Assembly: GCA_964036665.1 (NCBI GenBank)
Contig: OZ038527.1
Location: 2,542,001 to 2,606,000 of the forward strand
Source: Gordius sp. MW1
Taxonomy: Eukaryota > Nematomorpha > Gordioida > Gordea > Gordiidae
Length of the DNA: 64,000 nucleotides
Direction: 5' to 3'
Shown here: piece after piece, positions 23,447 through 35,557 of the stretch
Layout: each line of letters starts with the position of its first letter
Numbering within the stretch: position 1 is the first letter of the stretch
Position numbers and translations under genes: made by a program
The notes under the pieces: generated by a model
Told to the model about the DNA's origin: nothing
What the model saw: only the letters and a program-made list of their open reading frames with translations
Databases searched by the model: none

Positions 23447-24337
23447 CAATGTTAACCTAATGTAGCAATTCAAAAACGAAAAAAAAAATTTCGATTCACA
23501 ATTGGCCAATGGTCATTTTTTTCATTGGTCAATAGCCAGGACACGGTCAAAAAGTCAAAATATCAATAGTATTAACAAGAACAATGTATTAATTTAATTT
23601 CAAAAAAAAAAATTTGCCCTCTCCGGGTATCGAACCAACAATTAAGAATTTGCCCTCGCCGGGATTCGAACCCACTTCAGTAGAGGCATAGGCTTTTGTA
23701 GGGGGGGGGGCACAGGGACCCATATCAGTAGAGGCATAGGCACTTCTAGGGGATGGCATAGGGTATTTATCAGTATTAACCCAATATATTAAAAAAACGA
23801 AAAAATAATTTCGAATCACAATTTGGCCAATTGTCATTTTTTATATTGGTCAGTAGCCAGAACACGGTCAGTCATATTATCAATGATATTAACAAGAACA
23901 ATATATTAATTTAATTTAAAATTTTTTTTTGCCCTCTCCGGGTATAGAACCAGCAATTAAGAATTTTCCCTCGCCGGGATTCGAACCCACATCAGTAGAG
24001 GCATAGGCTTTTGTGGGGGGGGGGCACAGGGACCCATATCAGTAGAGGCATAGGCCTTTCTAGGGGAGAGCATTGGATAATTTTCAATGTTAACCTAATA
24101 TATTAATTCAAAAACGAAAAAAAAATTTCGAATCACAATTTGGCCAATGGTCATTTTTTATTGGTCAGTAGCCAGGGCACGGTCAAAAAATCATCAATGG
24201 TATTAACGAGAACAATATATTAATTTAATCCAAAAAAAAAAATTTGCCCTCTCCGGGTATCGAACCAGCAATTAAGAGCGTTGGACGGACGGACGGACAA
24301 CGGACAACAAAAAGCTAGCCCATAGATTGCATAGCAA
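23447..24337 (-). repeat. HINE-like array with right end
   Basis: Continuation of the array interrupted at 20,029. Four tRNA-like CCGGGATTCGAACCC or diverged CCGGGTATCGAACC motifs (for example 23,622, 23,659, 23,938, 23,974) occur, with GTAGAGGCATAGGC minisatellite phrases. It ends in GGACGGACGGAC and CATAGATTGCATAGCAATT near 24,337. Confidence 0.75.
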
Positions 24338-25081
24338 TTAATTGTCAAATAGTAATTTAATACACGCAAAAAAAAATTCAATAGTCATCCTTACACAACG
24401 TTCAACTTTCAATTTAGACTTTTTTTGATACTGTATAAATTTAAACAATTTGGTGTAGGCGACCCATAATTTGAATGACTATAGACTCTATTCAAATCAT
24501 GCGCATATGTATAGTATAAACAAGATATTAAAAAAACTAAAAAAAATTCCAATCAGACCGTAGCCATTGGTCATTTATTCCATCTCTTTGGCCAGTGGTC
24601 ATTTATTCTAATGGTTAGCAGACAGCCAAATAACTAGCTTATAATTATAATCTAGAAAAAAAAATCGATTTTAACCTCACTTTGGCCAATGGTCATTTTT
24701 TCCATTGGTCAGTAACCAGTAGACTACCAAATGTTTGATTATAAGCTAGAGAAAATATTTGATCTTAATCTCACTTTGGCCAATGGTCATTTTTTTTATT
24801 GGTCAGTAGCCAGCAAACGGCCAAAAAGGATATAAATACATAAGAGACGAAATAAAACGAGAAAAAAAATTTCGAATCAGAATTTGGCCAATGGTCATTT
24901 TTTTCATTGGTCAGTAGCCAGGACACGGTTAAAAAGTCATATTACCAATGGTATTAACAAATATGTTAATTTATTTAAAAAAAAATTTTTTTGCCCTCTC
25001 CGGGTATCGAACCAGCAATTAAGATACATGTTGGACGGACAACTGACAACAAAAAGCGAGCCCATAAATTGCATAGCAAAT
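24338..25081 (-). repeat. Second HINE-like array with right end
   Basis: Starts with a ~200-bp block (24,395-24,560) duplicated at 29,243-29,420 (shared GTATAAATTTAAACAATTTG and ATCATGCGCATATGTATAGT). Monomers follow, ending in CATAAATTGCATAGCAAA at about 25,078. Confidence 0.7.
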
Positions 25082-25393
25082 AATAGGATTTTGCGTTGAT
25101 ATGGCAAAACGACTAACCATTAGGTAAATATTACAATAGAGAAAGCACTAAATAGTAACCAGGGCCTTCGGCCCTCGTGGAAAGGGGGAGGAAGGAAGGG
25201 GAGGGGGCAAGAGGAGGCGGGGAAGAGAAGGAGGAGAGAGGTGCAGGAGGGAAAGGGGAACGAAACTCGTCTATCCTTCGTATAAACGTAGCATATTTGC
25301 TATGCAATTTATGGGCGAGAAAAATGGGAAGGGGCGAGAATGCCTATAGCGGGTATAAAATGCAAAATGATTACTTAATTATTTATACAAATT

Positions 25394-28300
25394 CTAGCTG
25401 AGCCCGGCCAAGCGTTGCTTTGGCTTAGTCCCTAATTAGTTAAAGAATTAGTAAAAATTAATTTGTAAGAGAGTTTATAATGTGCAAAAATATAATGCTA
25501 TATTATGTAAATATATATTATATAGTATAATAATAGGAAAAGGCATATTTATTAATAATATATTTACACACGGTTTAAATATTTATTAGGTATTTTATAA
25601 TTTAATAGGTTAAAAATGCGATGTTTAGTTATAATATGCATAATGGGTGACAAAAAATTTAAAACCACTGGTATAAAAGTCACTGATAATGTCCGACAAT
25701 GTAGAAAAAAATTTGAGACAGTGTATATAATATCATACCCTAAAATCTAGAGTATCTAAATGAAGATATTAAAAACCATTAGGCGCCATGTTATTATTGG
25801 CACTATAACCGTTGTATGACCTTATTACAATGCTATAAAATTTGCTCGCAGTACTATATGGTTGAACGGTAAAAACTGCCAAATCATTGCTCTTTGTTAA
25901 CATACTTACAAATGTATTTAATAGATTTAACAGAGTTACAATATTCAACGTTAATGTGTGCTCTATATAATTTTAGTAATAGAGGAGAATGTGGAGCAAC
26001 CCAGCGATTATCTACTTTGACGATTGCGTTCCGCAGTTGAATGGTTGACACGTGTCCACCATCCTCTGTTGATCTTCTTTTGTACAAAGGATATTCATCA
26101 CTTCCTGTAATTGTGTTGCATACCAAGACTCGAGGATATCGCTTTGAGCATTTACCGTCTACCATGCATGGCGATTTTGGATTAAACATTCCGCAAGGTG
26201 TATCATATTTTTACTAACAATTTCGTATAAGACCTTATCAAGTTTGGGATCAGGTATTTCAGCACATCTTATTGAGTCGATTTCGTTGGGTGTGATCTTA
26301 GTATATAGCCATATAAGTATATGGGCATGCAGTAAACCTCTATTTTGCCATTCCACAGAGTACATCCAGCAACGCACAGCGCCGAATACCTTTTGCTTAG
26401 TAATGAGATTTATCATTTATCTAAGTTTCTGTGGAAAACACGTGCTGTATTATTATGCCTATCGACTGGTGATTGGCCATGAAATAAGAGTTCGTGTACC
26501 TCGGGCCATGCAAGATTGCATGTAAATGTAATGAATAAGTCCAGACGACCGTAGTTACGAACATACGCGATTGGATCTTGGGCGTATTAATGCATATGAC
26601 GCGGACTTCCGGTGTATGTTGAGGGCAAAATGGTGTCTCCCAACGTTATTTGTATTAGCGTCGTTAAGAACTGCATCTCGCAAATGAACATATTCTTCTG
26701 AGCGAAGTTTAAACGGATGTAATGTAGAGCAGACGTTCCGATTCAATTTTGGCATACATATCTACGATGTATTGATGAAACAATTAGCAGCATTTTAAAA
26801 TATGATTTTCTTCGTGCTCTCGAACCATTAATCTGTATGAATTATAGTTTATAGCGCTGCATTTTAAGTTTGTCGGTTCACCAGTGACTGCATTAAACAT
26901 CTTAACGTTAAAGTGATATCCGTCAGCACCATCCCAAAATATAACTGGATATTGAAGGGGGTCATAGCATCGATGAGTGTCCGCAACGTGTGTCAAAGTA
27001 GCGTTTCTCCTATGCAGAACAATATCTCTTGATTGAAATTAATCCTCAACAATAACAATTGCGACTTCGTTTATAGTAGGAGCATAAAATCTTCTCACGT
27101 GTTGTCCCGCGGGAGTTTTGTCAGCATGAATAACAATCCTGTGTGTATCTGATGGCACCATGTCGAGGGAGGTTTTGAACAAACGCACTAAATTGTTTTT
27201 AGCGTGAAGAAGCGTCTGAAGTTGTAAAACGATAGACCTTTTTACACCAGTTCAAATTCCAAGGCGTGCATTTAATTCAATCTCATTATCCCCGTAAATT
27301 TGTAAGAACTTATGTTGCCTATCTGGTATTGGAAGGAGGGACCCCGCTTTGTGTAAATTTGGCCTTTTACTTTAAAGGTTGGCATGAATTGAGTTGTAAT
27401 AATATCTGCGCCAAACGACGTCATTTGGAAGCAGGAGTTGTATTTCCTCATGTTAGATAAAATGTCTAGAATCCGCAGTATAACCAGCAAGCAGAATTTT
27501 AATGACTCTGGGGTTGTGTAAGTTTAGGTAGTTTAACTTTCCCGGACGCGCAACACATGCCGTTTGTTTCTCCAGCAAATTTAGAGCATTGCAGTAAGGA
27601 CATACAGCGTTCATAGCGCCAATTAGAACATGGCGACGCAAACTTTCAATATGAGAAGAGTTGCATGAAAATGCAACGCGGCTAAATGAGCGTAATTGTT
27701 GATTAGGTGTAGATGACTCAAGCAACCTCGCTGAATTTTGTAGATTGGCTTGTTCAGTTGGTTGAGAAGCCTCTATTATTGAAGCAGAAGAATACGAGTG
27801 TGAAAGCAGTGGGCACTCATCAGTCTCAGAGTACATACTTGATGCTTTCTATTTGCATTTCGTGTACGACGCCCTATCGTTGATCTCTTGCGACGCATGT
27901 AGGTCTAAAAGTAGATATAGCAAGTCTATAGGAAAAAATAATTTAATTTACTATATATCAACTTTACATGTTATAAAGATATCATGTAATAATAATAACC
28001 GATTTAATTTTTTATACTTACAATATTAATAACTGATCTTACTAAAAAGTCAAATTATAAAGACATCTATTTAAAAATTTTAGCTTAATCATTATTGCCC
28101 CTTTCTTGTTCCAATCCACGAAGACATCTATGTGTACTTATAATATTATTCAATAACAGTAGAATAAGTATGTTTTAAATAAATTTTACATTTTGTATAT
28201 AAATACAATGACATTGGCATTACAATTAATTATGGCTTGTTATAGACTAAAATATATTCACTTTATGACAAAATGCATAAGTTAATGTTATGTATAGTTG

Positions 28301-29079
28301 GATATTAGCAAATTAATTATAATTTGAAAGTTTGCCATCTGATTAGTGCACATTCTTGAATTTTTGATATTTATTGCTTGATGTTGGCAAGTAAATTAGT
28401 ATTAAATTTATTGTTAAAAAACTCTAAATCTCTGAGAATATTACTTAAATAACATACACTATAATAAAGTTTAAAGATATTGTAAATTAGATTTTAAATA
28501 ATCATATATATCAATTGTTATCAATAAAATAAATACAATAAAACAAAACCTATAAGTTGTTAATTTCCTTATATTATTATTGAAAAATGCATTGGTATTA
28601 AATTGACTTACTTTCTTCCAAAAAATAATTACCGAACTTCATATAAATGGAAAAAAAGCATGAAATGTGGGAATGTTTCTAAAAGCGCGCGTTACATTTA
28701 ATTAAATAAATGGTGATGTTTTACGGAATCGAGAATATTTATTTATTACAGCTTTATATATTGTATAAAAAACGGGCGTAGTTGAGTAAAAAATTGAACA
28801 AATGACAAAGCAATAGTGGAAAAAAGTTTAAGGTAATTAGTGGCACCATAACGATAAATAAGTACAAAAAACGTAGTATAAATAATCCGCTAGATGGCGG
28901 TATAGAGACTACCAAAAAAAAACAGGGTTACAGCTGTCGCAGGTCGATAAAAAGTATATATAAACCATCTAGGATGCTAGGGCAATGATCTGACCAAATT
29001 TGGTGGCAATCGGTTGAGAACTTTAGGAGTTATTATAAGCCAAAGAAAATGGAGTTACATTTTTATATATATATATAGA
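25394..29079 (-). mobile_element. Helitron H2 (minus strand)
   Basis: The 5' end on the minus strand is TCTATATATATATATAAAAA, preceded by A (at 29,079). The 3' end is CTAG at 25,397-25,394, preceded by hairpin GCCAAAGC...GCTTGGC. It is the same family as H1 (5,961-9,029). The base after CTAG is A rather than the usual T. It encodes a broken Rep protein, but no helicase is visible between the Rep end and the 3' terminus. 27,840-29,060 is non-coding. Confidence 0.8.
25884..27836 (-). pseudogene. Helitron Rep (HUH nuclease) protein, broken
   Basis: Rolling-circle replication initiator that would nick and rejoin Helitron ends. Minus-strand pieces in order: 27,836-27,453 (includes CPYCNALN and ARPGKLNYLNLH), 27,490-27,272, 26,996-26,784 (DPLQYPVIFWDGADGYHFN, the usual LxYPLLFPxGxxGY block), 26,755-26,555 (LHPFKLRSEEYVHLRD), 26,416-26,159 (EWQNRGLLHAHILIWL, the H-x-H metal-binding motif) and 26,189-25,884 (STEDGG, KSIKYICKYVNKEQ, the tyrosine motif region). 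Frameshifts and stops separate the pieces. The Pif1-like helicase that should follow is missing, so the copy could not move on its own. Confidence 0.85.
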
Positions 29080-29394
29080 TTTAAAAAGTTAAATTTTTGT
29101 AAAACCTGCTATAAAACACTTATTAATACTTTATTTATTGAGGAATATGTTTTCTTTCATTCATTCTTATTTATCAACTTTTAAATTAATCAAAATGACG
29201 AAAGGAAGCAAATAGAGGGTATGACCTCGGAAAAGCCAATGATCATCCTTCCAAAACGTACAACTTTCAATTTAGAGTTTTTTTGATACTGTATAAATTT
29301 AAACAATTTGGTGTAGGCGACCATAACTTGAATTATGACTATAAACTCTATTCAAATCATGCGCATATGTATAGTATAAACAAGATATTAAAAA

Positions 29395-30734
29395 AACGAA
29401 AAAAATTTCCAATCAGACCTTAGCCACTAGTCATTTTTTCAATCTTTTTGGCCAGTGTTCATTTTTTCAAATGGTTAGCAGACAGCCAAATAACTAGCCT
29501 ATAATTATAATCAAGAAAAAAAAAATCGATTTTAATCTCACTTTAGCCAACGGTCATTTTTTCCATTGGTTAGTAACCAGCAGACTGCCAAATATTGGCC
29601 AATGATTATAAGCTAGAGAAAAAATTTGATCTTAATCTCACTTTGACCAGTGGTCTTTTTTTTTATTGGTCAGTAGCCAGCAACCGGCCAAATAACCTAT
29701 ATTAAATAAAGAAGAAAAAAAGTTGCTACACTTTGGGCAATGGTTATTTATTTCATTGGTCAGTAGCCACGACACGGTCAAAAAGAATACATAAGAGACG
29801 AAAAAAAACGAAATTTTTTTTTTCGATTTATACTTTGGCTAATGGTCATTTTTTCATTGGTCAGTAGCCAGGACACGGTCAAAAAAGATATAAATACATA
29901 AAAGGCGAAAAAAAAAATTTCGAATCACAATTTGGCCAATGGTCATTTTTTCATTGGTCAGTAGCCAGGACACGGTCAAAAAGTCAATCAATGGTATTAA
30001 CAAGAACAATATATTAGTTTAAAAATAAAATAAAAAAATTTGCCCTCTCCGAGATTCAAACCCACATCATTAGAGTCATAAGCCTTTGTGGGGGGAAGGC
30101 ACAGGGACCCATATCAGTAGAGGCATAGGCCCTTGTAAGGGGGGGCATAGGTAATTATCAATGTTAACCCAATGTAGAAAAGGAAGAAAAAAAAATTTGA
30201 ATCACAATTTGGCCAATGGTCATTTTTTCGTCGGTCAGTAGCCAGGACACGATCAAAAGTTATGTTATCAATGGTATTAACAAGAACAATATATTAATTT
30301 AATTACAAATTTTTTTTTCCCCACTCTGGGTATCGAACCAGCAATTTAGAATTTACCCTCGCCGGGATTCGAACCCACTTCAGTAGAGGCATAGGCTTTT
30401 GTAGGGGGGGGGCACAGGGACCCATATCAGTAGAGGCATAGGCCTTTCCAGGGGAGGGCATAGGGTAATTATCAATGTTAACCCAATATAGCAATTAAAA
30501 AAACGAGAAAAAAAAATTCGAATCTCAATTAGGCCAATGGTCATTTCTTTCATTGGTCATTAGCCAGGACACGGTCAGTCATATTATCAATGGTATTAAC
30601 AAGAACAATATATTAATTTAATTAAAAAAATTTATTGCACTCTCCGGGTATCGAGCTAGCAATTAAGAACGTTGGACGGACGGACGGACGGACAACGGGC
30701 AAATAAAAGCGAGCCCATAAATTGCATAGCAATT
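29395..30734 (-). repeat. HINE-like monomer array
   Basis: About nine monomers, several with diverged GTCAGTAGCCAGGACACGG in place of CAGCGGACGG, and tRNA-like CTCCGAGATTCAAACCC (30,050) and GCCGGGATTCGAACCC (30,361). Confidence 0.8.
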
Positions 30735-30873
30735 AAAAATATGAATTGTTAGTGCCTCGAAATTGGTTACATCACTTGTATCTTATAATCTACGTATAAT
30801 TAACAGCATAATTTTATTTCAAAGTTGAAAATCAGCCTAAAAATAGTACAAAATTGTTTTGCAATAATAAAAC

Positions 30874-32606
30874 TCGGGCCTTTGGCCCTCGTGGGAAGGG
30901 GGAGAAGGGAAGGGAAGAGGGGAAGGGAAGGGGGGACGACTCATCTGTACTTCGTTTAAATGTATCATATTTGCTATGCAATTTATGGGCGAGAAAGGTG
31001 GGAAGGGGCGAGAATGCCTATAGGGGGGTATTAAATGCCTAATGATTAATTAATTTATACAAATTTTCCATTTATAGAAAAAATGTAATATAGGCAAAAT
31101 GCAATATAGGCAAGGGTTAGGGTTAGATTTAGTGTTTGCATCTAGTTGCGTATTACATTAGTTTTTATGGCCTTTAGTGATTATGGGTCTAACAAACATT
31201 ATATTATAAAACATCAAAATGTTAAGAATTTGCAGAATTGTTGGGAGAAATTTTTTGTTGAATTTGAACAATTTTTAATTAAAAAAATCAAAAATTTGGC
31301 CAATGGTCATTTTTTCTCTATTGGTCAGTACCAACAGATACTCTATAAGTCAATGATAGCCAAAAAAACGGAAAAAAAAATTTTGATGCTCACTTTGGCC
31401 AATGGTCATTTTTTTTATTGGTCAGCAGCCAGCACACGGTAAAAGTGGATATAAATTCATAAGAGTAAAAAAAAACGAAAAAAAAATTTTCGAATCACAT
31501 TTTGGCCAATGGTCATTTTTTCCATTGGTTAGCAGCCAGGACACGGTAAAAGTGGATATAAATTCATAATAGTCAAAAAAAAAACGAAAAAAAAGTTTTC
31601 GAATCACATTTTGGCCAATGGTCATTTTATTCCATTGGTCAGCAGCCAGCGGACGGCCAAAAAGTCATAATAGCAATGGTAGATGAACAGGAACAATCAT
31701 AATAGTCAAAAAAAAAATTTTGATTCACATTTTGTCCAATGGTCATTTTTTCCATCGGTCAGGAGCCAGCGGACGGCCAAAAAGTCATAATAGCAATGGT
31801 AGTAACAGGAACAATCATAATAGTCAAAAAAAAACGAAAAAATAAACTCGGATTCACATTTTGGCCAATGGTCATTTTTTTCATTGGTCAGCAGCCAGCG
31901 GACGACCAAAAGGTCTTATTATCAATGATAGTAACAAGAACAATCATAAGAGTCAAAAAAACTCCGGGATTCTAACCCAAAAACTAATTAAATTGCTTAG
32001 CAATTAAAAGTAAACAACTTTTATTTATGTTTATTATATAATAAAATGAAACAATAATAGAACAAGCGGACGGCCAAAAAGTCATATTATCAATGGTAGT
32101 AACAGGAAAAATATATTAATTTAATTTAAAAAATAAAAATAAATTTTGCCCTCTCCGGGAATCGAACCAGCAATTCAAACGTTCGCCGGGGTTCGAACCC
32201 ACATTTATAGAGGCATAGGCTTTTGTAGGGGCACAGGGACCCATATCAGTAGAGGCATAGGCCCTTGTAGGAGGGCATAGGGTGATTCTAGCAATTAATA
32301 TTAATGTTACCCAATTCAAAAACGAATAGATATACTTATGCATTAATTTAACGTAGTAATTAAAACCCGACCCCGCCCGAAAGTGAGGGAGATAGTGATG
32401 AGGGGTGGGGCACCTCTTATGCATTAATTTAAAGAATAACACAGCGAGGGAGATAGAGATGAGGGGTAGGGCACCTCTTTCTCATGCATTAATTTAAAAA
32501 ATTGACCTAATATACCCAATACAAATAGATAGGAGGGTAACGGACGGACGGACGGACAACGGACGGACGGACAACAAAAAACGAGCCCATAAATTGCATA
32601 GCAATT
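30874..32606 (-). mobile_element. HINE-like element E5
   Basis: Complete architecture: hairpin GGGCCTTTGGCCC at 30,877, purine tract, subterminal inverted repeat near 30,970-30,990, a ~200-bp block shared with E2, about five monomers, tRNA-like motif near 32,153, GGAC repeats (32,542-32,573), and end GCATAGCAATT at 32,606. Minus 3' end is CGAG then T. Confidence 0.65.
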
Positions 32607-33039
32607 AATATAAATTGTAACAAATTTTGCTGTTAATTTTTAGCAGAGCTGTTAAATAACTAGTTACATGTAACTAGTTCCTGGAACTAGTTCCTTTTCT
32701 TCAGTAAAGTAACTGAAACCAGTTACTTTTACTTCAGGGTAACTGTAACTGTAGTTAGTTACATTATTTCAGTAACTGTGTAACTAAAGTTACAGTTACT
32801 TTTTATTAAATTGTTTTAAATTAAATATCAAAATTACACGTCTAGTTTGTGTTAATCACTTTAAATTTAAATTTTCTTCGCTAATCAAATTTGAATTTCG
32901 AATAGATAATCCTATCAGTAAATTATTACTATTATATAAAGTATTATTTTAGTACATTGTATTCTATCTGCAAAGTTTAAAACCAAAAAATTATAATAAT
33001 TGACAAATTCAAAATTTTGGTTAAAAAGTTTATATATTA

Positions 33040-33367
33040 CTAGATGAACCCGGCAAACGTTGTTTTGCCATTTACCCGGGTGTATTAAATTATGTTGGAA
33101 TTTTAGGGCATATATGATGATAAAGCGGTTATTGAAGTAAAAATAAAGTTTGATGTCTATATGTTCTACTTCTATTTTTCTATTTCCGTATATACAGTGC
33201 ATCGCGTACGAATACTCAAAAACTACTGAACCGATTTGGCTCGAACAAATCTTAAAACATGAGTGTCAGAAATAAACTGTGAAATTTTGAGCCAAATCGG
33301 TCTGGTAGTTTTTCAAAATTGGTGGCGGCATATATACACACACATAACTTCATTTTTATATATAAGA
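33040..33367 (-). mobile_element. Non-autonomous Helitron, 328 bp
   Basis: On the minus strand it starts TCTTATATATAAAAATGAAG after A and ends CTAG before T, with hairpin GGCAAAAC...GTTTGCC 10 bases before the end. A perfect A/T insertion, nested in hAT copy 1. Its short open frame has no meaning. Confidence 0.85.
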
Positions 33368-34019
33368 TTTATTTGCCGGTAAAAAAATGTAATATTTTGT
33401 AATAGTTCGCCCATCTAAATTAACATTTAATAAATTTTAATTTATTATCTCCTATCAACTGGTTTGTAAAATTACCTTTATTTTATACAAGAGATTTTTA
33501 TCAATATAAAAAATCTTATGATTATTGCCCAACCTCTCAATTTAAATTTTGATCATTTGGCCATTTGATAAACTACTTATAATAAAATAATTATGAAGGT
33601 TATTAAAATAATAATTCAAATTTATTATTTAGTATAAATTAGCAGTTATATCTGCAAAGATTATGAACGAAAAAATTAAAAAATATATGTGCAAAACTTT
33701 TAGAAATGATATATTTATTAGCAGGTAAAACTTTGACTAAGAGTTTAATGTAGGTTTGGTATTTAGATTTTTGGCCATTCAAAAATTATGTTATGAATTA
33801 TTATTGATTTCTTTCAATTTTTTGATAAAAAATAGCCCATCTTTATATATATGCAAAAGAGATTTTCATCACCTATAGTGTTATATGATTTTTGATGAAC
33901 CAAAATATCTAAATTTTGGTAATTAAGCCATTGGATAAATTACCGATAATATATTACAATATTAATGAAGGTTATTGAAATTATAATATTTTTATATTAT
34001 CAAGCTTGTATTATTTTTT

Positions 34020-34700
34020 GATATGGAACAAGAGAAAACTCCCTGGCCCCTTTTTGTGATTTTTTTTTGTTAAAGAAAGAAAAGTAAATTGTGCAGCCCT
34101 AAAATAAATTAAATATCAGCTCCTTTAAATACCACTACAAATTTATGGAAGCACATAAAAGTAACTATTTAAACTTTAATTATTAATTTTTAGAGAAACC
34201 CATAAATATAAAATCAAAGATATTAAGTCAACAGGGAGTTAGCAAACCAAACTGACCACTTCTCTAGTAAAGTTATAGTGGATAAAGTTTTCTTATCCTT
34301 CATTATGAAATCCAATTTTTAAAACAAGTTGGCCGTGGATCCGTCTTGAAAAGAGAATTAAAGAAGACACTTTAATAGGAAAGACAGAACCGGACCTAGA
34401 TGAACCTAATACGTTGAAACTTTTCAATCTTTTAAAGTCGGAAAGTATTCAGGAGTGCATTCACACTTTTATCAATTGGAATAATAATGATTTGTTAATA
34501 TAATAATTTCCCTAAATTGAAGAAACTTTTCATTAATTTCAATGTACCCCTACCATCTAGGGCCCTCGTTGAGCCTCTTTATTCTTAATTTTCAGTGAAA
34601 AGCAGACCAGCTTATTAAATGACAATATAGAAAATAACGTTTCATTGAAATCAAAACATCATTTATTACCCTCTGAATTTATGCAAATGTTTAAATGAAT
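34020..34700 (+). pseudogene. hAT transposase remnant of copy 1
   Basis: It retains the region around TGGAAGCACATAAAA and the same 33-bp intron-like insert as the fuller copy (compare 40,031-40,078). It then jumps to sequence matching 41,480-41,900, including CGTGGATCCGTCTTGAAAA and TGTACCCCTACCATC. Catalytic parts are absent. Confidence 0.8.
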
Positions 34701-35012
34701 AATATAAAAAAATCGTTTTTCCAAATTTACAAAAGTAACTCTAGATGTAACTAGTTCCATCAATTAAGTAACTGGAACTGTAATCAGTTACATTTGATAA
34801 TTTGTAACTGTAACTGTAATTAGTTACATTTTTTGTGAAAGTAACTGTAACTTAACTAGTTACTGAGGTAAAGTAACTTTAACAGCTCTGATTTTTAGTA
34901 ATTAAAATAACTGTACTTTAATAAATTAATTGCTCTGCAATTATTTTTAAAATGCTTAAAACATGTACCAAATAATTACAAAAGTTTATTTAATAAATTA
35001 AATCTCGTGTAC

Positions 35013-35105
35013 CGAGTTCACAATGATCTCCATGCTTTCCTGGAGGACGCAAACAATTCCCTTTCCGGTCGCATCTATTGTAGCCATTTTCTTGGCAATC
35101 ACACG
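35013..35105 (-). CDS. EGF-like exon (93 bp), duplication copy 1
   Basis: AG at 35,106-35,107, then an open phase-1 segment reading CDCQENGYNRCDRKGNC, LRPPGKHGDHCE, then GT at 35,011-35,012. This is an EGF-like module, but the fifth cysteine position is arginine (CGT where TGT would give Cys), so one disulfide is lost. The same change is in the duplicate at 43,693-43,785. It follows the 84-bp exon at 35,351-35,434 in transcription order. Confidence 0.55.
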
Positions 35106-35350
35106 CTTGTTTACAATATAATTATGAAACTATTAAAAATTCAGCAAAACAATTAAAATAAAAAGTTTTAAACAATATCACGTTATTTTCAAAAAACAAA
35201 TTTAATCCTGTTTTTTATAATATAAAAGTCATTTATTAACCCTGTTTAAAATAATCGAACAAATTTTATTAATAATTTATTAGTCGAAAATTTTGGGGTC
35301 TTTATAAACAAATTGCATTTTTGATATATATGTAGATATTATTGGCTTAC

Positions 35351-35434
35351 AATGTTGACAACTTGGGCCGTAAAATACATCTTTACATTTACAAAAACCA
35401 TTTTTAACTGCCTCAGTATGATTTTCATCGCACG
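35351..35434 (-). CDS. EGF-like exon (84 bp), duplication copy 1
   Basis: AG at 35,435-35,436, open segment ACDENHTEAVKNGFCKCKD then VFYGPSCQH, and GT at 35,349-35,350; phase 1 at both ends. It has four cysteines (C...C-x-C...C), a short EGF-like module matching in length and pattern the exon at 53,595-53,678. Its exact copy is at 44,031-44,114. Confidence 0.6.
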
Positions 35435-35557
35435 CTGTTAATAAAATTGCAAACATTTTTACTGAATTTCCCAAATATTTATTTCACGGACGAGACAATA
35501 GAAGCTTTTTTTGTCACAATAAACTTCAAATAAATATTCTAACTTAAACAAATTATT

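Larger units (their letters stand above)
25159..30734 (-). mobile_element. HINE-like element E4, split by Helitron H2
   Basis: Hairpin GGGCCTTCGGCCC and purine tract at 25,161-25,260, subterminal inverted repeat near 25,296-25,318, then Helitron H2 at 25,394-29,079. The monomer array resumes by 29,395 and ends GCATAGCAATT at 30,734 after GGACGGACGGACGGAC. The two flanks may belong to one element interrupted by H2, or to two neighbours. Confidence 0.5.
32644..34890 (+). mobile_element. hAT element copy 1 (internally deleted)
   Basis: Terminal inverted repeat CAGAGCTGTTAAATAACTAG at the left and ...TTAACAGCTCTG at the right, flanked by a perfect 8-bp duplication ATTTTTAG (32,636-32,643 and 34,891-34,898). 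The uninterrupted site with one ATTTTTAG is present at 43,571-43,578. Many GTAACT/AGTTAC motifs sit in both subterminal regions. A BED-finger start (about 34,020-34,200) joins directly to C-terminal sequence, so most of the transposase is deleted. It also holds a nested Helitron. Same family as 39,426-42,096. Confidence 0.95.

Noticed and set aside
9725..31120. GGGTTAGGGTTAG as interstitial telomeric repeat
   Set aside because: Only two units, found at the same place in two copies of one HINE subtype (9,726 and 31,107); part of the element.
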